Shown: positions 27,212-36,251 of the stretch, piece by piece
How positions within the stretch are numbered: the stretch's first letter is position 1
Layout of the letters: the number at the start of each line of letters is the position of its first letter
DNA from: CBDDEH01 sp965226865
Lineage (GTDB): Bacteria; Chloroflexota; Dehalococcoidia; Lucifugimonadales; JAGWBF01
NCBI GenBank assembly: GCA_965226865.1
Contig: CBDDEH010000002.1
Location: forward strand, 186,001 to 250,000
Length of the DNA stretch: 64,000 nt
Reading direction: 5' to 3'
Notes under the pieces: model-generated
Seen by the model: only the letters and a program-made list of their open reading frames with translations
Database searches by the model: none
Told to the model about the DNA's origin: nothing
Translations under genes and position numbers: made by a program

Positions 27212-27237
27212 ACCACCTCACCCGTCGCTATGGTTTC

Positions 27238-27399
27238 GTGCTGGGACACATAATCGCAGTGTACCTGGCACACGTTGTGTCGACCCGTCTCTTCCGGAAC
27301 CGGGCGATGGCGCTACGAAGCCAGTACCCGATGCTGGCAATGATGGTTATCTACACGGTGATGAGCTTGTGGATCATCGCGCAACCTATTGTGGATTAA
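27238..27399 (+). CDS. Possible small membrane protein (53 aa)
   Basis: A short frame from GTG 27238 to TAA 27397-27399 reads like protein: an N-terminal segment (LGHIIAVYLAHVVSTRLF) and a helix MLAMMVIYTVMSLWIIAQP near the end. It lies 26 bases after znuB on the same strand. Protein-like sequence continues upstream of the GTG without a start codon (ALDHLTRRYGF), back to a TGA at 27187, so the true N-terminus may overlap the end of znuB or be lost through an indel. No family is recognised. An accessory transporter subunit is conceivable but unproven. Confidence 0.4.
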   Translation: MLGHIIAVYLAHVVSTRLFRNRAMALRSQYPMLAMMVIYTVMSLWIIAQPIVD

Positions 27400-27520
27400 C
27401 CTACCTGCGCAAGCCACGGCCGTAGCTGGTTACCTTGACACTCCGGACGGGTGGGCGATATAGTGGCGCCAGCGGTCGATAGCTACAAACGCTTTACGTT
27501 TCGGGGTGGAGGAAGGTACT

Positions 27521-28455
27521 TTGGCATCTGATTTCGACGTGGTTGTGGTTGGTGGCGGTGTTGCCGGGCTTACAGCAGGTACGTGCGCAGCCCGCTATGG
27601 TCTGGAAACAGCCGTCATAGAGACGCTAATCTTCGGAAATCAGATCATCAACGTCGAGAGAATCGAGAATTTTCCCGGATTCCCAAAGGCATTTCCGGAG
27701 CCGAGCTGGCGCCGTTGATGATGGAACAGGCCACCGAAGCCGGAGCTACTGGGCAGATGGCGGAGGTCACAGGGGTCACATTGGATGATCCATACAAGCT
27801 GGTAAACACCACCGACGGCAACATCAAGACGAAGGCGTTGATCGTTGCCGCGGGGTCGAGTCTTAAAAAGCTGGGCATTCCAGGCGAGTCCGAGTTATAC
27901 GGCAGCGGTGTTTCCCACTGTGCTACCTGCGATGGCCCAATGTTCTCGGGAGAGACAGTAGGCGTTGTGGGAGGAGGCGACTCCGCCGCGGACGAGGCTT
28001 TGACTCTAACCGATTATGTTGACAGCGTGGTCATGTTTCATCGCGGGGATAAATTGCACGCACAAAAAGCACTGAGGGAAAGAGTCCTGACCAACAACAA
28101 AATCGACATCGTTTTCAATACAGTCGTTGAGTCCATCCTCGGAAAGGACATGGTAAAGGGCGTTGGCGTTAGAAACGTCGTGTCCAACCTGGTGGACAAG
28201 GTCGACCTGGCGGGACTTTTTATATACGTTGGGCTGGAGCCTAACTCGGATTTTCTGCGTGGCCTTGTTAAGCTAGACAACGGAGGCCATATCCCGGTCG
28301 ACCTCTGGATGGAAACCGAGATACCTGGCATCTACGCTGCCGGCGATATAAGGCAGCATTCGGCGTCGCAGCTCGCCAGTGCGGCCGGTGACGGCGCGAC
28401 GGCAGCCATCGCCGCATATCGCTATATAAACAGCAGCAAATGGCCGTACGGCTAA
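27521..28455 (+). CDS. trxB: Thioredoxin reductase (single-base frameshift)
   Basis: TTG start at 27521 with GGAGGAAGG just upstream. FAD-binding GGGVAGLTAG, the redox pair CATC within SHCATCDGPMF, the NADPH motif GVVGGGDSAADEA and the C-terminal FAD segment GIYAAGDIRQ are all present, and total length is normal (about 310 residues). The frame changes near 27682-27689 in CCCAAAGG: the first frame reads ENFPGFPK and the next continues GISGAELAPLMM. One extra A restores it, so a homopolymer indel is likely. The enzyme reduces thioredoxin or PDO-type proteins using NADPH. Confidence 0.88.
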
Positions 28456-28473
28456 GGCCACAGGGAGGCAAAG

Positions 28474-29337
28474 ATGAAATCTACAACAAGACTCAGACAG
28501 ATGCTTGGCTCCGGCCAGATGGTGGTTGCGCCCTTCGTGATGAACGCTCTCCACGCCCGGATCGGGGAGGACGTTGGATTCGACGCGGTATATATGACGG
28601 GTTCGGGCACCTCAGTCGAGAGAGGCTACCCTGACGTGGGCCTGCTGACTCAAACGGAGATGGTCCAAAACGCGCGCTATATCGCCAACGCCGTTTCGGT
28701 CCCGGTAATTAGCGACGCCGATACCGGGTATGGCAACCCCATCAACGTGCGGCGTACGGTCCAGGAGTACGAGAAGGCAGGAGTTGCCGCCATCCACATC
28801 GAAGACCAGGTATTCCCAAAGAAGTGCGGATTTTTCCAGGGCAAAGAGGTCGTAGCCCCGGACGAGATGATACAGAAGATTCACGCGGCCCTCGATGCCA
28901 GGACTGATCCGGACTTTGTTATCATCGCCCGGTGCGATGCCTATGCGGTACTTGGGTGGGAAGAGACCGTCGAACGGTGCCGGTCATACAAGGAAGCCGG
29001 AGCCGACCTGGTGTTCGTCGACGGTATCAAGACGAAGGACGACCTGGCAAGATACGCTACGGATTTAGGCGATCTGCCCAGGATGTACAACGGCGATCTG
29101 GTGCATACGCAAGAGGTGGCGAAGCTGGGCTACAAGATCGTGATTTGTGGAAGCACCATCTGGCTTGTGTACAAGGCCGTGAAGGACGCTTTTCAGGAGC
29201 TAAAGGACACAGGAAAGGTCGACCCCAGCCGTTACGCGACCCGTCTGGACGTGGCCAACCTGATGGGCCTTGAGCAGATATACGAGCTGGAGGAAAAGTA
29301 CGGTCGGTATAAGGCGAACGAGGTAAAGGTCAGCTAA
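28474..29337 (+). CDS. Isocitrate lyase / PEP mutase superfamily protein
   Basis: 287 residues. ATG with GGAGG upstream, 18 bases after trxB. Landmarks: MTGSGTS near the start, the metal site VISDADTGYGNP, IHIEDQVFPKKCG with the catalytic Cys near 117, and IIARCDAYAV. In most methylisocitrate lyases and oxaloacetate decarboxylases the last site reads ARTDA, so the Cys here is a small deviation. Members cleave or form C-C or C-P bonds of 2-oxo or 2-alkylmalate acids with Mg. The KKCG followed by FFQGK (not H-x-x-GK) leaves open methylisocitrate lyase, oxaloacetate decarboxylase or a dimethylmalate-lyase-like activity. Confidence 0.85.
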   Translation: MKSTTRLRQMLGSGQMVVAPFVMNALHARIGEDVGFDAVYMTGSGTSVERGYPDVGLLTQTEMVQNARYIANAVSVPVISDADTGYGNPINVRRTVQEYEKAGVAAIHIEDQVFPKKCGFFQGKEVVAPDEMIQKIHAALDARTDPDFVIIARCDAYAVLGWEETVERCRSYKEAGADLVFVDGIKTKDDLARYATDLGDLPRMYNGDLVHTQEVAKLGYKIVICGSTIWLVYKAVKDAFQELKDTGKVDPSRYATRLDVANLMGLEQIYELEEKYGRYKANEVKVS

Positions 29338-29392
29338 AATGTTGCCAGTGGCCGGTAAAGGCCTATAACGCTGTACTCCGATAAGGGGCCAT

Positions 29393-30037
29393 ATGCTTGC
29401 CTTTCTCGGCGGAACCGGACCTGAGGGCAGAGGCCTGGCACTTCGGCTGGCCATGGCTGGCGAAGAGATCGTCATAGGCTCACGCGACAAGGGCCGGGCA
29501 GAGACAGCGGCAGACGAACTCAAAACCCTGGCTCCTGGTGCGGCTGTCTCGGGGGAGTCGAATGCCGGGGCCGCACAGCTCGCAGATATCGTGTTCGTCG
29601 CAGTACCTTACGAGGCGCAGAAACCCCTTCTGGAGCAGGTAGCCGGCCAACTGGTCGACAAGGTAGTCGTGGACGCGGTGGTGCCGCTGGCCTTTCAAAA
29701 AGGCCGTGCCAAGGCCATCCTCGTAGACGAAGGCTCCGCAGCCATGCAAGCCCAGCAGCTTCTACCCAAATCCCTGATAGTCGCGGCCTTTCACAACACC
29801 AGCGCCGTGGACCTCGTCGTCCCTGACAGAACTCTCGAAGGAGACGTAATCGTCTGTTCCGATCATCAGGAACCCAAAGAGACGGTGATGGGGATGGTGA
29901 GGAAGATCAAGAACCTCAGGCCGGTGGATGGGGGCGGACTGGATAACGCCAGATACGTCGAAGACCTGACCGCCCTTCTCTTGAACATCAACCGCATCTA
30001 CAAAGCCCACTCGGGCGTCAAGATAACGGGAATCTAG
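29393..30037 (+). CDS. npdG: NADPH-dependent F420 reductase
   Basis: 214 residues. The N-terminal Rossmann motif FLGGTGPEGRGLALRLA is characteristic of the F420H2:NADP oxidoreductases. NADP specificity is suggested by IVIGSRDKGRAE right after the second strand. VFVAVPYEAQ and the AAFHNTSAVDL segment match the family's F420 pocket region. It transfers hydride between NADPH and the deazaflavin F420, which implies that the organism makes or uses F420. No F420 biosynthesis gene is in the window. Monocistronic-looking, ATG at 29393 after AAGGGG. Confidence 0.9.
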   Translation: MLAFLGGTGPEGRGLALRLAMAGEEIVIGSRDKGRAETAADELKTLAPGAAVSGESNAGAAQLADIVFVAVPYEAQKPLLEQVAGQLVDKVVVDAVVPLAFQKGRAKAILVDEGSAAMQAQQLLPKSLIVAAFHNTSAVDLVVPDRTLEGDVIVCSDHQEPKETVMGMVRKIKNLRPVDGGGLDNARYVEDLTALLLNINRIYKAHSGVKITGI

Positions 30038-30066
30038 CTCTCTACCAACCAAGGTACGGTAAACAC

Positions 30067-30555
30067 TTGAAGATCGCTGCAGTTTTCGTACCCATCGGAT
30101 TCTTTATCCTGCCGATGTTCTTTTGGGTTGGCCACGCCATAGTTATGGGCATTCGTGGTAAAAACGTAGCGATTGGAGGATACTCCAAAGGGCCTGCAGA
30201 ACAACGCAGAGAATATCTACTTAGCTCAATATTCTTCGTTGGCTTTTCGGGCGCACTCTCATGGTCGATTTATGTATTTGCCGAAGAAATCCTGTATTCG
30301 GTATTAGTCGGTGGCGGTCTCACTCTGATATTTCTTCCGATGCTATGGATTAGTATGAAAATGACTCCGAAGCCTCCCGCAGAAGGCTTTTCCAGCGACA
30401 AGGAAGCCCTTCAATGGGAGAGCGAGTCGTTTGACCTGATTAGCAAAAAGTTCGACAAGCCAATGGAATTGCTCGTGCGCCTCTTTCTGGTATCTTTGGC
30501 CTTTGCGATGGTTGCCATTTTGATGAGGTTCATAGCAGCGTTGATTAAAGGATAA
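30067..30555 (+). CDS. Hypothetical membrane protein
   Basis: 162 residues from a TTG start. About four hydrophobic helices: residues 4-26, 53-70, 76-95 and 138-158. A charged cytoplasmic-type stretch (EGFSSDKEALQWESESFDLI) lies before the last helix. No family is recognised. It has no clear operon partner; npdG is 29 bases upstream and the broken dehydrogenase 36 bases downstream, on the same strand. Confidence 0.6.
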   Translation: MKIAAVFVPIGFFILPMFFWVGHAIVMGIRGKNVAIGGYSKGPAEQRREYLLSSIFFVGFSGALSWSIYVFAEEILYSVLVGGGLTLIFLPMLWISMKMTPKPPAEGFSSDKEALQWESESFDLISKKFDKPMELLVRLFLVSLAFAMVAILMRFIAALIKG

Positions 30556-30591
30556 ACGAGACGGCCGAACCCGCGAGGTGAAGGATTACCC

Positions 30592-31205
30592 ATGAGAGCG
30601 ATTGTGTACACCAAGTACGGACCTCCAGATGTTCTTCAGCTCAAAGAGGTAGAAAAACCTACTTCCAAAGACAATGAAGTACTAACAAAAATCTATGCGG
30701 CAACAGTAACAGCAAAGGACTATAGAGTTCGTGGTTTCATAGTCCCTACCTTGTTCTGGCTCCCCGCACGAATAGCTTTTGGTCTCAAAAGACCAAGAAA
30801 CCCTGTACTAGGGACTGAGCTAGCCGGAGAAATTGAAGCAGTCGGCAAAGACGTAAAATTATTCAAAGAAGGTGACCAAGTTTTTGGATTGAGCGGTTTT
30901 GGTGCTTATGCCGAGTACATATGTCTGCCTGAAGAAAAGGTTGTGCAATAAAACCGGCCAATATGACCTATGAGGAAGCCGCCGCCGTTCCTTTTGGGGC
31001 ATCAACAGCATTATTTTTCCTTAGAGATAAGGGAAGGATTCAGAGCGGACAAAAAGTTCTTATCTATGGCGCTTCTGGAGCGGTAGGTACCGCTGCGACA
31101 CAGCTTGCCAAGTACTATGGAGCGGAAGTTACCGGTGTATGCAGTACCACGAATTTGGAAATGGTGAAGTCTCTTGGAGCCGATAAGGTCATTGATTACA
31201 CGAAG
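30592..31205 (+). pseudogene. Zinc-type alcohol dehydrogenase / quinone oxidoreductase (MDR), truncated by IS elements
   Basis: The start MRAIVYTKYGPPDVLQLKEV and the segments NPVLGTELAGEIEAVGKDVK and VLIYGASGAVGTAATQLAKY identify an MDR-family NAD(P)-dependent oxidoreductase without the structural zinc lobe. Two defects are visible. First, a frame change at about 30943-30945, where one extra G would give VVAIKPANMTYEEAAAVP. Second, an abrupt end after GADKVIDYTK at about 31205, where IS110-type sequence begins. About 130 C-terminal residues are missing, and no matching 3' part was found on the far side of the insertions. Confidence 0.85.
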
Positions 31206-31932
31206 CAACTGTCTTGAAAGTCGAGAGGAATGGCCGGCGACTGTCGGAGTCAGGTCACGCCAGGGGGAGCGATGCTTGAGCATGGAGTTGAGGATAACGA
31301 GCAGCTTGCGCATGCAGGCTGTGAGGGCCAACTTCTTCGGCTTACCAGCGGCCAGCAGCCGCTGGTAGAAGTCCCGTATGAGGGGGTTGAAGCGGCTGGC
31401 TACCAACGCTCCCATGTACAGGGCGGCGCGGATCCGGGCGCGTCCACCCCAGACGGTGCGTTTGCCCCGCAGCGTGCCGCTGTCCCGGTTGAAGGGAGCC
31501 ACTCCCACGAGGGCGGCGATCTCCCGGCGGTCCAACGTGCCCAGCTCCGGCAGGTGGGCCAGGAGGGTGAGGGAGAGCTGTTCTCCCACGCCGGGGACGG
31601 TGCGCAGGAGGTCATCCTTCTCCCGCCATACGGGACTCTGACGGAGAGTCTGCCGCAAGCCCTCGTCCAGGTCGTCCAACTCACCCTCCAGCCATGCAAT
31701 GTGGGCCTCGATGCGGGGACGCACGGCGACGGTGGCGGAGCTCAGGCGGTTCTTCTCCGAGACCAGCATGGTCATCACCTGGTGCCTGCGGGCAGCCAGG
31801 GAGTTGAGGGCCTGGGTCTCGGCGTCCCGTAGAGGGCGCACGGGCGGCCGGACTGCTTCGGCGAAGTGGGCTAGGACCGCTGCGTCAAGCGAGTCCGTCT
31901 TCGCCAGCTTCCCGGTGGCCTTGGCGAAGTCT
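31206..31932 (-). mobile_element. IS110-family element remnant (3' part of the transposase)
   Basis: The minus strand encodes the C-terminal two thirds of an IS110-type transposase: TGKLAKTDSLDAAVLAHFAE, LLRTVPGVGEQLSLTLLAHL, then RREIAALVGVAPFNRDSG, the typical helix-hairpin-helix and serine-region signatures. The first roughly 110 residues, including most of the DEDD domain, are absent because an IS3-family element cuts it at 31933. The frame runs without a stop into the dehydrogenase gene, so the boundary near 31206 is inferred from where dehydrogenase homology stops. The lost 5' half is not on the other side of the IS3 copy, so an IS-associated deletion is inferred. Confidence 0.8.
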
Positions 31933-32011
31933 TGAGGTGGACCCCAAAATTCGGACAGGTGGCTAAGAGAGAGTCCCGCTCCTAAAATAGGACGGAAACA
32001 AGGAGCAGGAC

Positions 32012-32296
32012 ATGAAGCAAACACGTAAGAAGCACAGCCCAGTCTTCAAGGCCAAAGTGGCTTTGGCCGCGCTCCAAGGGGAGCACACCATTGCAGAGCT
32101 GGCCAGCCGGTTTGAAGTCCACCCGAGCCAGATCCATGCCTGGAAGAAGGCCTTGACTCAGGGGGCGCCGCACCTCTTTGAAAATGGTGCTGGACGCCAG
32201 GAGAAGGACCAAGAGGTCCTCACTGCCCAGCTCTACCAACAGATTGGGCAGCTCAAGGTGGAACGGGATTTTTTGTCACGGAGCTTCGGGTTGTGA
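32012..32296 (+). CDS. IS3-family OrfA (helix-turn-helix protein), copy 1
   Basis: 94 residues: MKQTRKKHSPVFKAKVALAA opens the HTH domain that recognises the terminal repeats, followed by a leucine-zipper-like tail ending in FLSRSFGL. The slippery run at 32268-32275 would allow a -1 shift to join OrfA to OrfB as the OrfAB transposase, the normal mechanism in this family. RBS AAGGAGCAGGAC precedes the ATG. Confidence 0.9.
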   Translation: MKQTRKKHSPVFKAKVALAALQGEHTIAELASRFEVHPSQIHAWKKALTQGAPHLFENGAGRQEKDQEVLTAQLYQQIGQLKVERDFLSRSFGL

Positions 32297-33228
32297 GCCG
32301 GTCCCAACGCCGGGCCATGATTGACCGAGAAGAACCGAAGCTGTCTCTGGTGCGCCAGTGCGCCTTGCTGGGTATCAGCCGCTCCGCGTTGTACTACCTG
32401 CCAACCGAGGCCGGCGCCGAGGACTTGGAGTTGATGGCCCTCATAGACCAACAGTACCTGAAGACACCTTTCTACGGCTCCAGAAGGATGACTGCCTGGC
32501 TCAGAAATCACGGACACCAGGTCAACCGCAAGCGGGTCCGCCGGCTGATGCAGCTGATAGGCCTGGAGGCCATCTACCGGCGTCCCAACACCAGCAAGCC
32601 AAACCCAGGGCATAAGGTCTATCCGTACTTGCTCAGGGGGCTGGAGATCAACCGGGTCAACCAGGTGTGGGCCACCGACATCACCTACATACCCATGGCT
32701 CGGGGTTTCCTCTACTTGGTGGCCATCATGGACTGGCACAGCCGCTACGTGCTGGCCTGGCGGCTGTCCAACACCCTGGAGGTAGACTTCTGTGTTGCGG
32801 CTCTGGAAGAGGCCTTGAGCAAGGGTCGGCCACAGATCTTCAACACCGACCAGGGCAGCCAGTTCACCAGCGAGGCCTTCACCAGCATGCTGCTGGCGCA
32901 AGGCGTTCAAGTGAGCATGGACGGCAGGGGCCGGTGCATGGACAACGTCTTCGTGGAACGGCTGTGGCGCAGCATCAAGTACGAGGAGGTGTACCTGAAG
33001 GCATACCAAAATGGGACTGAGGCCAGAAAGGGGATTGGGGCTTATCTGGCCTTCTACAACCAAGAGCGGCCCCATCAAGCCCTGGGCTATCGGTCACCGG
33101 GTCAGGTGTTCCATGCAGTGAGCCCACAAAGGTGTTTACTGGAACTTCCACGAGCCTTACCATCGGATGAAGGTTTACGAGACACCCCAGCGGTAGACTC
33201 TCTTATTTTAGCCTCACCGCTGTCCTGA
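32293..33228 (+). CDS. IS3-family OrfB transposase (DDE integrase core), copy 1
   Basis: 311 residues in the -1 frame relative to OrfA, overlapping it by four bases. HTH_21-like segment YGSRRMTAWLRNHGHQVNRK, then the rve core with the first Asp in VWATDITYIPM, the second in IFNTDQGSQFTSEAF and the Glu in DNVFVERLWRSIKYEEVYLK. All three catalytic acids are intact, so the element should be able to transpose. The protein is identical in both copies. Confidence 0.93.
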   Translation: MSRSQRRAMIDREEPKLSLVRQCALLGISRSALYYLPTEAGAEDLELMALIDQQYLKTPFYGSRRMTAWLRNHGHQVNRKRVRRLMQLIGLEAIYRRPNTSKPNPGHKVYPYLLRGLEINRVNQVWATDITYIPMARGFLYLVAIMDWHSRYVLAWRLSNTLEVDFCVAALEEALSKGRPQIFNTDQGSQFTSEAFTSMLLAQGVQVSMDGRGRCMDNVFVERLWRSIKYEEVYLKAYQNGTEARKGIGAYLAFYNQERPHQALGYRSPGQVFHAVSPQRCLLELPRALPSDEGLRDTPAVDSLILASPLS

Positions 33229-33327
33229 TGATGGGGTCCACTTGAGATATCATCCAACGAGCACGGTCTCAACCATTGCCTGACCTGTTGGACATCACCG
33301 AACTTTGAGATGTGAAGGTCTCGCGAC

Positions 33328-33708
33328 ATGACTAGAATACTCGTGGTTGACGACGACAGCGATATCAGAGAATTGCTGTCGGACTTGCTTGAGGACCGTG
33401 GATACGAGGTAATACAAGCCGACGGGGGCTCTGAAGGCCTGGAGAAAGCCGCGCAGGATCAGCCGGACCTTATCATCTTGGATGTGATGATGCCTGAAGT
33501 TGACGGCTTTGCCGTCATAAAAAGCCTTAAAGAAAACCCAGAAACAGAAAAGATTCCAGTAGTTATTTTGACCGGGCTTCCGGCCGAAGAAGGTGAGCAC
33601 GTAGCCATGAAAGCTGGCATAGACCACTATATATCCAAGCCCTGGACCACCGAGGCGCTGGAGCTATCGCTACGTGTCGCTTTGCGCGATTCCCAAAGAA
33701 CTCAGTGA
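33328..33708 (+). CDS. Single-domain response regulator (CheY-like receiver)
   Basis: 126 residues, a receiver domain only. Acidic triad residues Asp8-Asp10 (VVDDDSD), phospho-acceptor Asp52 (IILDVMMPEVDG), Thr82 (VILTG) and Lys104 (YISKPW) are all present. Without an output domain it must act by protein contact, for example in a phosphorelay or on a motility or pilus system. No histidine kinase is adjacent. Its upstream DNA directly borders IS3 copy 1, so its original promoter context may have been altered. Confidence 0.88.
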   Translation: MTRILVVDDDSDIRELLSDLLEDRGYEVIQADGGSEGLEKAAQDQPDLIILDVMMPEVDGFAVIKSLKENPETEKIPVVILTGLPAEEGEHVAMKAGIDHYISKPWTTEALELSLRVALRDSQRTQ

Positions 33709-33933
33709 TCCGATTGTGGCGGCGCTGACGTTCGGGGTCCATTTGTAGCTGCGCCCTATCTCGTCGGTACCTGTCTTCCAAATTGACAAGCCCCTTGGGA
33801 AATGTTAACGTCGGTATGTCCCCACTCTCTCTACGACCGGCTCTTTTAGTTCGCCATTTGGGGTCGTGGTAGAGCGGTAGTAGCGGCCAGGGCTCCGTGC
33901 AAGCAACCAGACCCCGTCTAAGTGTGAGGGAAG

Positions 33934-35451
33934 ATGGCGGTAGAGCAACGGGAAGCGCCTCTGGATAAGCTGCAGGAGCTGTGCGGCTCGCTCCTGTCCA
34001 ATAGAAGCCTGATTCTGGCTAGCAATCGCGGGCCTGTTGAACACTATGTTGGGCCGGACGGACGCACGGAGGCCAGGCGAGGTAGTGGCGGAGTGGTCAC
34101 CGCCCTCAGTTCCCTGGCCCATACGGCGGAATTCACGTGGGTAGCCAGCGCTATTGGTGAAGGCGACAGGCGCGTTTCCGAAGATGGGCAAGGACCTAGA
34201 AAGCGTTCTCCCCTTCCCGGACACAAGATATTCATTCGCTTCGTGGTGACCCCCAGGCGGGTATATCACAAATTCTACAACGTCATATGCAACCCTCTCC
34301 TGTGGTTCCTGCAACACTATATGTGGAATTCCCCCTACTATCCTAACCTGGATGCTAACGTACACAACGCTTGGGCAGAGGGATATATGGAGGTCAACAG
34401 GGCCTTTGCGAATACGGTGGTTGAAGAGTCCAAAGGCACTCCAAATCCACCCATCGTTATGATCCATGATTATCATCTGTACACGGCTCCTGCCTTCATC
34501 CGACAAGAGCTGCCTGATGCGATCATACATCACTTTACCCACATACCCTGGCCGGCACCTCGCTACTGGCAACTTCTCCCTCCTTATATGCTGACGGGTA
34601 TTTGTGAAGGGCTCTGTTCGTCGGATATCGTGGGATTTCAAACGTCTGCGGACGTGGCCAGTTTCCTGGACTGCTGCGAGGCGTTTTTGCCCGATTGCAG
34701 GATCGATTACCAGGATAGGATCGTTTATCACAAGGGCCGGCGTACTCACGTCCGTGCTTACCCTATCTCGATAAACGTAAGCGACATCAGGCGTATCGCC
34801 AATTCGCCGAGGGCGCTTGATTACGAGAGCAAGATAAGGCCTCTGTGCAACGAGACCACCCTAGTCAGAGTCGACAGGGCTGAGCCCAGCAAAAACGTCG
34901 TGCGCGGCTTTCGTGCTTTCGAGTTGCTCCTCTCCAGGTATCCCGAACTCCGAGGCCGGGTCAATTTCTTGGCCTTTCTGGTCCCCTCCCGTACCCATAT
35001 ACGTCAATATCAGCGGTATTTAGACGAGATCAAACACATAGTGGATGAAATAAATTCGACGTTTGGAAACGACGAATGGCAGCCGGTCACCGTGTTTTTG
35101 GAGAACAATTATACCCAGGCCGTAGCTGGCATGAAGCTATATGACGTCATGCTGGTAAATTCGCTCATCGATGGCATGAACCTGGTTGCCAAAGAAGGGC
35201 CGGTGGTCAATGCTAAATCAGGGGTTCTCATCCTTTCCCAAACGACCGGCTCACATCATCAGCTTCGCACGGGCGCACTATCGGTGTCTCCTTCCGACAT
35301 AGAAGGCACCATGCAGGCTATGTATCAAGCTATCACAATGACGCCGGAAGAGAGGGAGGAGCGGGCACGGGAACTGGTGAGGGTCGTTGAGGAGCAAGAC
35401 ATCAACAACTGGATTTATTGCCAGTTGGAAGATATACGGTCTCTGCTTTAG
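33934..35451 (+). CDS. otsA: Trehalose-6-phosphate synthase (GT20)
   Basis: 505 residues. The GT20 signatures are present: SNRGPVEHY near residue 30, RRGSGGVVTAL, HDYHLYTAP, HFTHIPWPAP, and the donor-site segment VNSLIDGMNLVAKEGPVVN. The enzyme makes trehalose-6-phosphate from UDP-glucose (or another NDP-glucose) and glucose-6-phosphate. The C-terminus carries no phosphatase domain; the separate otsB lies convergently right after it (3' ends overlap by four bases). Some residues differ from the E. coli type, so glucosylglycerol-phosphate synthase is a minor alternative. Role: compatible solute synthesis. Confidence 0.88.
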   Translation: MAVEQREAPLDKLQELCGSLLSNRSLILASNRGPVEHYVGPDGRTEARRGSGGVVTALSSLAHTAEFTWVASAIGEGDRRVSEDGQGPRKRSPLPGHKIFIRFVVTPRRVYHKFYNVICNPLLWFLQHYMWNSPYYPNLDANVHNAWAEGYMEVNRAFANTVVEESKGTPNPPIVMIHDYHLYTAPAFIRQELPDAIIHHFTHIPWPAPRYWQLLPPYMLTGICEGLCSSDIVGFQTSADVASFLDCCEAFLPDCRIDYQDRIVYHKGRRTHVRAYPISINVSDIRRIANSPRALDYESKIRPLCNETTLVRVDRAEPSKNVVRGFRAFELLLSRYPELRGRVNFLAFLVPSRTHIRQYQRYLDEIKHIVDEINSTFGNDEWQPVTVFLENNYTQAVAGMKLYDVMLVNSLIDGMNLVAKEGPVVNAKSGVLILSQTTGSHHQLRTGALSVSPSDIEGTMQAMYQAITMTPEEREERARELVRVVEEQDINNWIYCQLEDIRSLL

Positions 35452-36251
35452 GTTAACCGCTCAGTTAGCCAACTCAAAAACTCGTCCACATCAGAAACGC
35501 TCCTTAGCGTAAAATCAACGGCGTCTTCTAACGCAGGTGGTGAGTCGACTCCAACAACCCCTACGCATAAGCATTCAAGTTGTCCTTGGTCGGACAACCG
35601 TCGTGCGGCACGAAACAAGTCCAGATCAGTGATGTCGTCGCCCATTACGAGGGCGCTGGAAAGTCCGTACTGCTTCACTAGCCGGGTGACCGCAGTCCCT
35701 TTGTCGTGGGTCACAGGTGGTAGGATGTTTATCACCAGCTTCCCCAAAATTAGCTTTACTTTGTTTTCCGCAACTTGATGTAGAGTCGCTAGCAGATCGT
35801 CCCTAACCCGGTCGGGATTATCGACATGGCGGTAATGGACAGCGAAGGAGGCACCTTTATCCTCAAAAGTGATTCCTGGAGCTGTGAAATGTTCCTGGAG
35901 ACCTTCTCTGATTTGGGACAAGTAAGATGCGTACGGCATGACCTCGTCGTGGAATTCCATGCGCCCGGCTTGCAAGTGCTCCAGACCGTGATTGCCGACG
36001 TAGGTTAGGTCCGGTACTCCCACGATTCCACTCGCCTGCACGGACGACCTGCCTGTGATGACGGCAACAAGGGGAAGTTTACGGCGAAGAGCCGAGAGAT
36101 TGGCTTTGATGGACGGACTAACTTCGGCATCCTCAGGCACAGGGACTAGCTCGGATAGCGTGCCATCCAAGTCGAAGAAAAGGCCGACAGAGCCTCCTTC
36201 TAATAGTCTGTCGATCTCACATAGGTGGTCTAATAAAAATCCCTTCGCTAT
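35448..36251 (-). CDS. otsB: Trehalose-6-phosphate phosphatase (HAD superfamily), apparent ATA start
   Basis: HAD motif I is GLFFDLDGTLSEL, with later VVAVITGRSS, VGNHGLE and the metal motif VMGDDITDLDLF; this is the OtsB pattern. Motif I needs residues upstream of the first conventional start (TTG 36170, which would fall inside motif I). Between the preceding in-frame stop (TAA near 36290) and motif I there is no ATG, GTG or TTG. The only site with an ideal ribosome-binding site (AAGGAGGAG at 36254-36262) is an ATA at 36249-36251, giving about 267 residues. Either a rare ATA start is used or a base is wrong. The enzyme removes phosphate from the OtsA product. Confidence 0.85.
   Translation of the reverse strand: MAKGFLLDHLCEIDRLLEGGSVGLFFDLDGTLSELVPVPEDAEVSPSIKANLSALRRKLPLVAVITGRSSVQASGIVGVPDLTYVGNHGLEHLQAGRMEFHDEVMPYASYLSQIREGLQEHFTAPGITFEDKGASFAVHYRHVDNPDRVRDDLLATLHQVAENKVKLILGKLVINILPPVTHDKGTAVTRLVKQYGLSSALVMGDDITDLDLFRAARRLSDQGQLECLCVGVVGVDSPPALEDAVDFTLRSVSDVDEFLSWLTERLT

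Larger units (their letters stand above)
31933..33245 (+). mobile_element. IS3-family insertion sequence, copy 1
   Basis: 1313 bp, nearly identical (three differences seen by eye) to copy 2 at 47841-49153. Ends: TGAGGTGGACCCC on the left and, reverse-complemented, TCAAGTGGACCCC on the right. It carries overlapping orfA and orfB with a slippery A-TTTTTT-G at 32268-32275. Unlike copy 2, its flanks (GTCT left, GATA right) do not match, so it has no target duplication. The left flank is IS110 sequence and the right flank is unrelated, as expected after an adjacent deletion or recombination. Confidence 0.92.

Noticed and set aside
27186..27425. 79-residue frame after znuB
   Set aside because: Pro/Arg-rich and not protein-like; a different frame in the same place (27238-27399) reads as a membrane protein.
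31011..32024. A single 337-residue minus-strand frame
   Set aside because: It is a chimera: antisense IS3 end, IS110 transposase remnant, then antisense dehydrogenase sequence. Only the middle part is meaningful.
32233..33078. 281-residue antisense frame opposite OrfB (also at 48141-48986)
   Set aside because: It is the complement of a conserved transposase core and is preserved only because the IS copies are identical.
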